64,000 nt of DNA. Origin: Prevotella sp. UBA1705. Lineage in GTDB: Bacteria; Bacteroidota; Bacteroidia; Bacteroidales; Bacteroidaceae. The stretch lies in assembly GCA_002317385.1 (NCBI GenBank), contig DCJH01000021.1, forward strand, positions 1-64,000, given 5' to 3'. A program made the translations under genes and the position numbers. Of the stretch, positions 1 through 6,413 are shown piece by piece; position 1 is the stretch's first letter; every line of letters begins with the position of its first letter. The notes beneath the pieces were generated by a model. It was given only the letters and a program-made list of their open reading frames with translations. It was not told where the DNA came from and ran no database searches.

Positions 1-227
1 GTGGCGTGCCCAACCTGCTCATCAATATGCCCGTGCTGAACGAGTATTACATTGGCCAGCTCATCTATTTCTTTGAGATTGCCTGCGGCATCAGCGGTCT
101 GCTGGAGGAGGTGAACCCCTTCAACCAGCCCGGCGTGGAGGCTTACAAGAAGAACATGTTTGCCCTCTTGGACAAGCCCGGCTATGAGGCCGAGAGCAAA
201 GCCATCAGAGAGCGTCTGGCCAAGTAG
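1..227 (+). CDS. pgi: glucose-6-phosphate isomerase, C-terminal fragment
   Basis: The window opens inside this gene; 74 C-terminal residues are visible. The stretch around INMPVLNEYYIGQLIYFFE followed by a LEEVNPFNQPGVEAYK-like segment is the conserved C-terminal part of cytosolic glucose-6-phosphate isomerase, which interconverts glucose-6-phosphate and fructose-6-phosphate in glycolysis and gluconeogenesis. The lysine in the PGVEAYK segment corresponds to the family's conserved C-terminal active-site lysine. The frame runs from base 3 to the TAG at 225-227 and a terminator hairpin follows, so it is the last gene of its unit. The 5' part lies outside the window. Confidence 0.93.
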   Translation, partial: GVPNLLINMPVLNEYYIGQLIYFFEIACGISGLLEEVNPFNQPGVEAYKKNMFALLDKPGYEAESKAIRERLAK

Positions 228-263
228 GCGAGGAGAATAATAGAATAAGCAGTATAAGAGAAT

Positions 264-313
264 AAAAGCCCTATGCCTGAGCGCTCACTGAGCCGGGCAA
301 GGCTTTTGCTTTT
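264..313 (+). terminator. intrinsic terminator after pgi
   Basis: AAAAGCC at 264-270 pairs with GGCTTTT at 301-307. Two further stems nest inside it (TGCC/GGCA and GCTC/GAGC), and the 3' side runs into a T-rich stretch (TTTTGCTTTT). Confidence 0.75.
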
Positions 314-414
314 CATGGTCTGGATTATCGGTGAACCGAGAGTTGACCCTGATTCCAGGCGCCAAGCCTGATTCTATTAGACTTTTATCATCTGAAGAAG
401 AAACCAAAACAACC

Positions 415-440
415 GTGGGTGTAGTCTCGATTACACCCAC
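415..440 (+). promoter_or_regulatory. perfect 9-bp hairpin just upstream of the HAD gene
   Basis: GTGGGTGTA (415-423) and TACACCCAC (432-440) are exact reverse complements around an 8-nt loop. The hairpin ends 13 nt before the ATG at 454. The T-rich stretch after it (TCTTTTATA) gives it some resemblance to a terminator or attenuator. No known riboswitch core is visible upstream. Confidence 0.5.
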
Positions 441-453
441 ATCTTTTATATCT

Positions 454-1230
454 ATGAGCAAGATTTCGGAGGCCATCGCGGCCTATAACGACAGTTGGAA
501 CCATGGTGAATCATCCCTGACAGAGCAGGCGCAGGGCCGCTTCTTGCCCCGAGTAGTGCTGTTCGACATGGACGGCGTGCTCTACGACTCCATGCCTTTC
601 CATGCTGTGGCCTGGCAGAAATCTATGGCTCAGTTCGGCCTTACCATGACGGCGGCCTACGCCTATGCCACCGAGGGCGCACGAGGAATAGACACTATTC
701 GCCACTTCGTGAAGCAACAGCAGGGCAAGGACATCACCCTCGACGAGGCACAAAAGATTTACGATGTCAAGACCGACATCTTCCACAGCATGGGCGAGGC
801 TCCGATCTTCGAGGGAGTGAAGCCGCTGATGGAGAAAATCAAGTCGGCGGGACTGCAGATTGGCATCGTCACCGGCTCAGGACAACGGCCGCTCATCCAG
901 CGCCTCATCGACGATTTTCATGAGTTTATCGACGAGAACCATGTGGTGACAGCCTACGACGTGAAGCGCGGCAAGCCCCATCCCGACCCCTATCTCATGG
1001 GCCTCCACAAGGCTGGGCTATCCCATCCGTGGCAGGGCATGGTGGTAGAGAATGCTCCTCTCGGTGTGCGCGCCGGCGTGGCAGCACGCATCTTCACCGT
1101 GGCCATCAACAGCGGACCGCTCGACGACAGCGTGCTACTCGACGAGGGAGCCCATATTCTCTACCCGAGGATTGCCGATTTCGGCAACGAATGGGAAGAG
1201 TTTGTGGGAAAGAACATTGGAGATGAATAG
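454..1230 (+). CDS. HAD-superfamily hydrolase, beta-phosphoglucomutase-like
   Basis: A 258-residue cytosolic HAD protein with a helical cap inserted after motif I. Motif I is FDMDGVLYDS (nucleophile D38 and acid/base D40). Motif II is the T of IVTGSG, motif III the K of KRGKPHPDPY, and motif IV reads VVENAPLGVRAG, with Asn where beta-phosphoglucomutases usually have Asp. The family transfers or removes phosphate from small sugars or nucleotides; the substrate cannot be told from sequence. ATG 454 is preferred because the reading frame upstream of it runs through the 415-440 hairpin and has no conserved content. It follows the pgi terminator, so it is probably transcribed separately. Confidence 0.85.
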   Translation: MSKISEAIAAYNDSWNHGESSLTEQAQGRFLPRVVLFDMDGVLYDSMPFHAVAWQKSMAQFGLTMTAAYAYATEGARGIDTIRHFVKQQQGKDITLDEAQKIYDVKTDIFHSMGEAPIFEGVKPLMEKIKSAGLQIGIVTGSGQRPLIQRLIDDFHEFIDENHVVTAYDVKRGKPHPDPYLMGLHKAGLSHPWQGMVVENAPLGVRAGVAARIFTVAINSGPLDDSVLLDEGAHILYPRIADFGNEWEEFVGKNIGDE

Positions 1231-1323
1231 ATGAAGGGAGCGGAGGGAGAGACCGGAAGAACCGTAAAGTCAGCGGGAAATGGTTTAGAAAAATGACTCG
1301 CTAAAACGTAGACGAAGGAACAT

Positions 1324-1357
1324 TTGCTCAGCCCCCCAACCCCCTAACTTAGGGGGC
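1324..1357. repeat. dispersed palindromic repeat, copy 1 (partner 21985-22018)
   Basis: A 34-bp element whose core is the palindrome CCCCCTAA-C-TTAGGGGG (1340-1356). It is identical to 21985-22018 apart from one base. It sits in the 1231-1450 gap, which contains nothing else recognisable. Confidence 0.8.
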
Positions 1358-1450
1358 GGGGAGCCAACAGGACTAACCTTTGTTAAGTTTCTGCAAGAAT
1401 TAATAATATAAAAGTGTTTAACCGCAGATTCGCCCAATAGCGAAATGCCC

Positions 1451-1458
1451 TACCTTTG
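1451..1458 (+). promoter_or_regulatory. -7 promoter box, probable leaderless start
   Basis: TACCTTTG matches the Bacteroidota -7 consensus TAnnTTTG. It lies only 3 nt before ATG 1462 and 9 nt before ATG 1468, so the transcript probably begins at or next to the start codon. Confidence 0.6.
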
Positions 1459-1467
1459 TAGATGATT

Positions 1468-2148
1468 ATGAGGTCAAACTGCCTATCCATATTACTCTTA
1501 TCATCGCTATGCGCCACCGCACAAGACCAGACCAACGCCTTGCGCAAGTTTGTTGTGGCCGACATCGAGACCCGAGTGCCCATCCGCGACGCCATTGTCG
1601 TCACCGGAGCAGGCTATCGCGACACCACCAACTACCGCGGCGTATGCTTCATTCCCACCCAATTCGACACGCTCACTATATCGCGTCACGGCTATTTGGC
1701 CGAGAAAATGCTGCCCCACGAGGTGAAGGACACCACCTTTCTCATACCCAACAGCAAGCGCATCAGCGAGGTGACGGTGTGGGGAAAGCAGGACAACAGC
1801 GGCATGATGGACGGAATCAAGGAGGCCATTGAGGAGGGAGTGGCGGCCAACAACGCCACCAAGGGCGCACTGAACTTCAGTTTCGACTTCGCCAAGATGC
1901 TCGACAAGCGCTATCGCAAGGACATGAAGCATCTGCAGAAGACGCGTCAAATTTTCAAGAAGATGGACCAAAAGGACGACGATCCCATTGTGGCCGCCTA
2001 CAAGAAGGCCCTCGAAGAGAAGCGCCTGAAGGATGAAGAGCAGAAGAAGGCCGAGGAGCAGAAGGCCCAGATGCAGCAAGAAAGCAAGCAGGCCGTGGAG
2101 GAAAAGAAGAAACTCACCGAGGAAACCCAACAGCAGTTGGGACAATAA
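1468..2148 (+). CDS. secreted protein with N-terminal carboxypeptidase-regulatory-like domain and coiled coil
   Basis: A 226-residue protein. Residues 1 to about 19 form a signal peptide (MRSNCLSILLLSSLCATAQ). Residues about 25-100 look like the beta-sandwich CarboxypepD-regulatory-like domain common in Bacteroidota envelope proteins: a VPIRDAIV strand, a D-T-T-Y-R-G-type turn, then a DTLTISRHGYL strand. The C-terminal third (from about 150) is highly charged and predicted coiled coil, rich in K, E and Q. It is likely periplasmic or surface-associated; no function is established. ATG 1468 is preferred over ATG 1462 because of the promoter box immediately upstream. It appears monocistronic. 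Confidence 0.7.
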   Translation: MRSNCLSILLLSSLCATAQDQTNALRKFVVADIETRVPIRDAIVVTGAGYRDTTNYRGVCFIPTQFDTLTISRHGYLAEKMLPHEVKDTTFLIPNSKRISEVTVWGKQDNSGMMDGIKEAIEEGVAANNATKGALNFSFDFAKMLDKRYRKDMKHLQKTRQIFKKMDQKDDDPIVAAYKKALEEKRLKDEEQKKAEEQKAQMQQESKQAVEEKKKLTEETQQQLGQ

Positions 2149-2267
2149 TCCTCAGCAATGGGCTACACATGTGTGGCCCATGCTACACTCACGACAGCAC
2201 GCAGAAGGTGTTGGGACACGAAGAAGATGTCCCAACACTTTTTGTTTGAAGCCATAGAAGAATGGCC

Positions 2268-2585
2268 TTAAATCACTACAGCCGTGCCGCTGGCAGTCAC
2301 CATGAGCATGGAGTTGGACTGACCAATGGTCTCATAATCGAGGTCTATGCCCACGATGGCATTGGCACCCATGGCCAGTGCGCGCTCCATCATTTCATCA
2401 AGCGAGGTATCTTTGGCCTGGCGCAGCACCTTCTCGTAGGCGCCACTGCGTCCGCCGATGATGTCGCGGATGCCGGCAAAGAAGTCCTTGAACGCGTTGG
2501 CACCGATGATGGTCTCGCCGGTCACGATGCCTTTGTACTCTAAAATGGTGTGTCCCTCAATCTGGGGAGTGGTGGTTAGAATCAT
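2268..2585 (-). CDS. YbjQ / UPF0145 family protein
   Basis: A 105-residue cytosolic protein with the whole YbjQ domain. It begins with an IEGHTILEYKGIVTGETIIG-type N-terminal strand. The helix around FFAGIRDIIGGRSGAYEKVL follows, then the conserved block ALAMGANAIVGIDLDYETIG. The family forms pentameric assemblies and has been called a heavy-metal-binding domain from structural similarity, but no activity is established. It lies downstream of mnmA on the same strand, separated by 162 bp of drifting GGAG/CTCC repeats, and may be cotranscribed with it. Confidence 0.88.
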   Translation of the reverse strand: MILTTTPQIEGHTILEYKGIVTGETIIGANAFKDFFAGIRDIIGGRSGAYEKVLRQAKDTSLDEMMERALAMGANAIVGIDLDYETIGQSNSMLMVTASGTAVVI

Positions 2586-2599
2586 AATTTTATTTTTTA

Positions 2600-2690
2600 G
2601 GAAGTGAGGAGATGGGGAGTTAAGGAGTTAAGACGGATGCTGGGGAGGTGAGGAGATGGGAAGTTTAGGAGTTAAGACAAATGTCTGTTT
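2600..2690. repeat. drifting short-unit repeat between mnmA and ybjQ
   Basis: Two imperfect copies of about 44 bp (starting at 2604 and 2648) are themselves made of short GGAG, GAGATGGG and GGAGTTAAG words. On the coding strand of ybjQ the tract is pyrimidine-rich and ends about 15 nt before its start codon. Confidence 0.7.
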
Positions 2691-2747
2691 ATGGTGTTTA
2701 GCAAGACTTTTCGACCGATTCCTTACTCCGTTTTATCCCTGATGGCC

Positions 2748-4001
2748 TCACAGCGTTATCTCGCCGGAACCGAAACAGCGGTGATGTTGCTCGTCGTAGA
2801 TGACGCAAAACTGCCCCGGAGCCACCCCATGAATCTTCGATTGGGAGTGGACCATGGCCCGAGAACCCTCACGAATGGCTGCCTCTCCTGCCCCACCCTG
2901 TGGTAGCGGAGACAGCATCTCCAGATAGCCAGGATGATATTCGGGCGTGTGGCGTATCTTAAAGGTAATCGGAATCCATGTTTCAGGAACAGCATGCTCA
3001 CCGCATTCATTAGCCGAAGCGCCTTCGCGACAGCCATTATCGCATGCACCACCACCGTTACCGTCGGCGTTTGCTTGCTCCCTTCCATCGGAGGGGCGGG
3101 GGAGGCTTGCAGGGAAGGCACCCTCAGTGAGCCAATGCAGGTAATGGATCATGAAGTCTTGCTTGTACGCCGTCGCCGGATCGTAGCCATGGCTCACATA
3201 CAATATATTGCGCGCCACGTCTTTCTTGATGACAAACCACGGTCCGCCGCCAAGGCCAAGCCCCTTGCGCTGGCCGATGGTGTGGAACCACAGACCGCGA
3301 TGCTCGCCAATCTTCTTGCCCGTTTCCAGTTCTATCACGTCGCCAGTCTGCTCGCCGAGATAGCGGCGCACATACTCGTTGTAGTCGATATTTCCCAGAA
3401 AACAGATGCCCTGCGAGTCCTTGCGGCGGGCATTGATGAGGTGCTCTCGCTCGGCAATCTCGCGCACCTCGTTTTTCACATAGTGCCCAATGGGAAAGAT
3501 GGCCTTCTGCAATTGCCAGCCCTCTATCTGCGCAAGGAAGTCGGTCTGGTCTTTCACGGGGTCGGGACTCGTGGTGAGCCATTTCTTCCCGTCTATCCAT
3601 TCCGTCTGCGCATAGTGGCCCGTGGCAATGAGATCATACTGGAATCCCATCTTCTCATGGAACGCTCCGAACTTGATCAACCTATTGCACATCACGTCGG
3701 GATTGGGCGTATAGCCCGCCTTCACCTTCTCCATGGTGTAGCGGGTCACCTCGCTCCAGTATTCCTTGTGGCAGTCCACCACCTGCAGTCGGCAGCCGAA
3801 GCGGGCAGCGACAGCCGTCGCCATCTCCATGTCCTCCTCCGACGAGCAGTCCCATTCCTCCTTCTCCTCCGGACCAATCTTGATGTAGAAGCAGTCGGGA
3901 TGGAGCCCAAGGCGGGACAGTTCATAGACCACCACCGAACTGTCTACTCCTCCGGAGAGCAGCACGGCGATGCGCTTGTCTTTCAGTTCATCGATATTCA
4001 T
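2748..4001 (-). CDS. mnmA: tRNA-specific 2-thiouridylase MnmA, with two in-frame insertions
   Basis: MnmA activates U34 of tRNAs for Lys, Glu and Gln with ATP and inserts sulfur to give 2-thiouridine. The PP-loop is SGGVDSS (residues 16-22). The two catalytic cysteines are in DVMCNRL and GICFLG, and the C-terminal beta-barrel ends IHGVAPGQFCVIYDE. Length is 417 residues against roughly 355-380 usual. The excess is two segments: about residues 294-339 (including LPRPSDGREQ, Gly/Ala/Asn-rich) and about 363-384 (LSPLPQGGAGEAA). Both are translations of palindromic GC-rich DNA resembling the intergenic repeats of this genome. ATG 4001 is used because a -7 box ends 5 nt upstream. Confidence 0.93.
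   Translation of the reverse strand: MNIDELKDKRIAVLLSGGVDSSVVVYELSRLGLHPDCFYIKIGPEEKEEWDCSSEEDMEMATAVAARFGCRLQVVDCHKEYWSEVTRYTMEKVKAGYTPNPDVMCNRLIKFGAFHEKMGFQYDLIATGHYAQTEWIDGKKWLTTSPDPVKDQTDFLAQIEGWQLQKAIFPIGHYVKNEVREIAEREHLINARRKDSQGICFLGNIDYNEYVRRYLGEQTGDVIELETGKKIGEHRGLWFHTIGQRKGLGLGGGPWFVIKKDVARNILYVSHGYDPATAYKQDFMIHYLHWLTEGAFPASLPRPSDGREQANADGNGGGACDNGCREGASANECGEHAVPETWIPITFKIRHTPEYHPGYLEMLSPLPQGGAGEAAIREGSRAMVHSQSKIHGVAPGQFCVIYDEQHHRCFGSGEITL
2880..2925. repeat. palindromic repeat embedded in mnmA (second insertion)
   Basis: On the minus strand a run of CTCCGCTACCACAGGGTGG type is followed by GGCAGGAGAGG. It encodes LSPLPQGGAGE within the extra segment of MnmA and resembles the CCCTnnnAGGG-type palindromes found between genes in this window. 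Confidence 0.55.
3072..3120. repeat. palindromic repeat embedded in mnmA (first insertion)
   Basis: GC-rich palindromic DNA (plus strand CCCTTCCATCGGAGGGG followed by CGGGGGAGG) translates in frame to PRPSDGREQ within MnmA. It closely resembles intergenic repeats at 19441-19470 and 19681-19712. Confidence 0.6.
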
Positions 4002-4006
4002 ACTTG

Positions 4007-4014
4007 CAAATTTA
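4007..4014 (-). promoter_or_regulatory. -7 promoter box of mnmA
   Basis: TAAATTTG on the minus strand, 5 nt upstream of ATG 4001. The position implies a leaderless or near-leaderless mRNA. Confidence 0.6.
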
Positions 4015-4525
4015 GCTATTTTAGAAATCATTGCCAAGCAATCGGGCGAAAAAGAGCATCTCCTCCTCTCGCCTTCTCCACCTATTCACAGAACCATTCA
4101 GCCTTGTTCTGTCCAAATATTTCATCAATATATAGATTATTAATAGCCTATGAATCTGCCTCTATTGCCTCATCAAAAGCCGTTTTCGACCCTATATTTC
4201 CTCGAAAACCTACCATTCATTTTGCGAAAAGGGCCTAATCGTCTTGCCATTTGGCCCTTTTCGCATCAGGAAAACGGCCAAACGACAATGCCTTGAATAC
4301 CTTATCGCAACGGGAAAAGGTATTCAAGGCTATGCCAAGAAATAGAGTCTTTTTGTAAGTTATTGGCGTTCAGCCAATTGGAAACGGGTCAAAATTCGCC
4401 CTATTTTCCACCTCATGTCTGCCGATTGAGGATTTGGCCCATTCTGAAAGCCTATCTTCAAATTATTTCATCAGGTTTTCCAGTTCCAAAAGTGGAGCCG
4501 ACAAGGGAATCCCGACCCTACCTGT
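4015..4525. repeat. gene-free stretch with two strong inverted repeats
   Basis: No gene is visible here. GCGAAAAGGGCC (4224-4235) has its exact complement at 4253-4264. GCCTTGAATACCTT (4290-4303) has its exact complement at 4317-4330, enclosing TATCGC. Both belong to the dispersed family of palindromes containing CCTTTTCGC or CCTTATCGC words. Similar elements are at 14069-14170, 26751-26838, 32884-32918, 39815-39900, 48313-48420 and 56471-56560. Confidence 0.75.
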
Positions 4526-5662
4526 TTACAGTTTGATATAGATGTGGCGTTTCCACAACGGGTAGCCCATCAGTGCGTGGAGACCCACAAACAGGGCCGC
4601 GTAGGCCACGCTCGCCCAATAGCCATTGGTGATGACAGCATGCAGGACATCATAGATTCCCATCTTCAGACCGATGGCACCAAACACAATGCCGATAACT
4701 TCGCTCGCCACATAGAGGAACAGCGGGTTGGTGCCGAAGATGAGACTTGTGGCCGTCATGGGCTGCATCTTGTCGCTCTGGCGCTTGCGGAGGTCCAGCC
4801 AATAGACCAGCATACCCTGCGCCAAGGCTGCCAGGCCGCAGGTGACGAGCACGTAAGATGGACTCCAGATGCGCTTGTTGAGCGGCATGGCGAACGTGAG
4901 CAGGAAGCCTATCCACACGAACAGCGCCCCACAGAGTAGGAATCGCGACATCACACGGTGCGGGTCGCTCGGCTCGCCGGCCTCTTTGCTGAACGCCCAA
5001 TGGGCTGTCATGAATCCCATCAGCGTGTGAGCCACGGCCGGCAACGTGGAGAGCAGCCCCTCAGGGTCTACCGGCGACTTGTGGTACAGGTGGTCGGGGC
5101 CGAGAATCCACTGGTCTACCTGTGCGAGAATATTCGTTTGGGAGTCGTAATCATAGCCCCCGAACAGCAGGATTTGGCCCGAATAGATAATCAGAAAACC
5201 AATGATGACACCCGGAATCCCTTGCATCTTAGGCGAAAAAAGCCCGTCTACCAGCACCAGAAAAGCCGTGAAGCCATAGCAGAGGGCTATGCGCTGCATC
5301 ACGCCCATGATGCGCAGGTGGGCAAAGTCGAGCGGCCTACCACTGCAAGCCATATCCACCCAGTTGATAGCCAGGCCGATGAGGAAAAGCAGCAGTGTGC
5401 GTTTGGTCACCTTCCAAGCCACCGCCCTGCTCCATTTGAAGTCCGATTTCTTCAAGCTGAGGTAGGTCGACACACCCATGATAAACAGGAAAAACGGGAA
5501 CACCAGGTCGCAGGGTGTCATGCCATTCCACTTGGAATGCTGCAGTGTAGCAAATATCTGCTCGCCCGCGCCATTGTTGACAAAGATCATAAACATCACG
5601 GTCAACCCGCGAAATACATCGAGACTGATAAGCCTATTAGAGGATTTCATTTGATTATTCAT
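4526..5662 (-). CDS. HGSNAT-like transmembrane acyltransferase (NagX / DUF5009 type)
   Basis: A 378-residue inner-membrane protein with about ten hydrophobic segments. The N-terminal block LDVFRGLTVMFMIFVNNGAG, the block QHSKWNGMTPCDLVFPFF and the block DHLYHKSPVDPEGLLST all match human lysosomal heparan-alpha-glucosaminide N-acetyltransferase. The His of QHSKWNG aligns with the conserved (catalytic) His there. The family moves acetyl groups from cytosolic acetyl-CoA across the membrane onto a sugar amine. ATG 5662 is chosen over upstream ATGs, because the upstream frame reads through a dispersed repeat (5738-5773). The GH89 enzyme at 6414 acts on the corresponding product in the human pathway. 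The bacterial substrate is unproven. Confidence 0.82.
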   Translation of the reverse strand: MNNQMKSSNRLISLDVFRGLTVMFMIFVNNGAGEQIFATLQHSKWNGMTPCDLVFPFFLFIMGVSTYLSLKKSDFKWSRAVAWKVTKRTLLLFLIGLAINWVDMACSGRPLDFAHLRIMGVMQRIALCYGFTAFLVLVDGLFSPKMQGIPGVIIGFLIIYSGQILLFGGYDYDSQTNILAQVDQWILGPDHLYHKSPVDPEGLLSTLPAVAHTLMGFMTAHWAFSKEAGEPSDPHRVMSRFLLCGALFVWIGFLLTFAMPLNKRIWSPSYVLVTCGLAALAQGMLVYWLDLRKRQSDKMQPMTATSLIFGTNPLFLYVASEVIGIVFGAIGLKMGIYDVLHAVITNGYWASVAYAALFVGLHALMGYPLWKRHIYIKL

Positions 5663-5737
5663 TGTAGAACAGGATGGATTAAGAACAAAACGACAGAGAT
5701 TTCGAACATAATGACAAAACTCTTGACTATTTCTGAC

Positions 5738-5773
5738 CATGACAAAAGCAACGCCAGCGTTGCATAATGACAT
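5738..5773. repeat. CATTATG-type palindromic element
   Basis: GCAACGC-CA-GCGTTGC flanked by ATGACA and TAATGACAT. It is the same architecture as 6316-6350 and the 15926-16568 cluster. Confidence 0.7.
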
Positions 5774-5822
5774 GTAGATATGACCGAAACAAGTAAAGAC
5801 ATGAATTATTGCAGATTGCTAT

Positions 5823-6221
5823 TCAGGGCCTCGGCCCACTTCCTTTCGGTCTGTAAAGCCTGAATTTCCTTCTGATTTCGAGGTGTTCGAGCGCGCCAAA
5901 ATTAATGAGAAGTCCGTCGTCGATACCCGAAATATTCAAATAATTGACCAGTTGTATCTCGTGGGCAGTAAGTAATTCGTTGACGGCCTTGAGTTCCAGA
6001 ATGACCAATCCGTTGACTACGATATCGGCACGAAACTGCCCTACTGCCACTCCCTCATAGGTCACCTGAAACGGCACCTCCCTTTCAACGGTCAGTCCCC
6101 GCTTCTTAAGTTCTACGAATAAGGAGTTCTGATAGATGCTTTCCACCAATCCGGCGGGGAAAACTCTTCTCACCGAGTAGGCGCAATCTATGATAAGTCT
6201 GATCAATGATTCCTTTTCCAT
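5823..6221 (-). CDS. GxxExxY family protein (PDDEXK-like fold)
   Basis: A 132-residue cytosolic protein with the family-defining GLVESIYQNSL motif (G-x2-E-x2-Y) near residue 24. Downstream are FRADIVVNGLVILELKAV, which supplies the D and E-x-K of a PD-(D/E)xK-like core, and HEIQLVNYLNISG. This small family is widespread in Bacteroidota and related to nucleases, but its activity is unknown. Flanking CATTATG palindromes isolate it from the neighbouring acyltransferase and GH89 genes. The C-terminal residues after FRLYRP are short and not conserved. Confidence 0.85.
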   Translation of the reverse strand: MEKESLIRLIIDCAYSVRRVFPAGLVESIYQNSLFVELKKRGLTVEREVPFQVTYEGVAVGQFRADIVVNGLVILELKAVNELLTAHEIQLVNYLNISGIDDGLLINFGALEHLEIRRKFRLYRPKGSGPRP

Positions 6222-6313
6222 AATCTTTCGAACTGATAATTGTCTTAGAAATAGTATTTCTCAATATGGAAAAACTGGCGGAATGAGGCAACGATGGTTT
6301 AGCCCGGTAATCG

Positions 6314-6400
6314 GCATGTCATTATGAAACGCTGGCGTTTCTTATGTCATTGGGCTTTTAAACCATCGTTTGTCATTATGAAAAAATACTATGTCATTAT
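6314..6400. repeat. CATTATG-type palindromic elements
   Basis: ATGTCATTATGAAACGC, then TG, then GCGTTTCTTATGTCAT (6316-6350): a hairpin with GAAACGC/GCGTTTC arms. Two further TGTCATTATG words follow up to 6400, just downstream of the GH89 gene. Confidence 0.75.
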
Positions 6401-6413
6401 GTTTTAAAAGCCT

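Noticed and set aside
5663..5773. Longer start for the acyltransferase gene
   Set aside because: The extra N-terminal codons lie partly in a dispersed CATTATG palindrome and do not resemble the family; ATG 5662 begins right before the conserved first membrane block.
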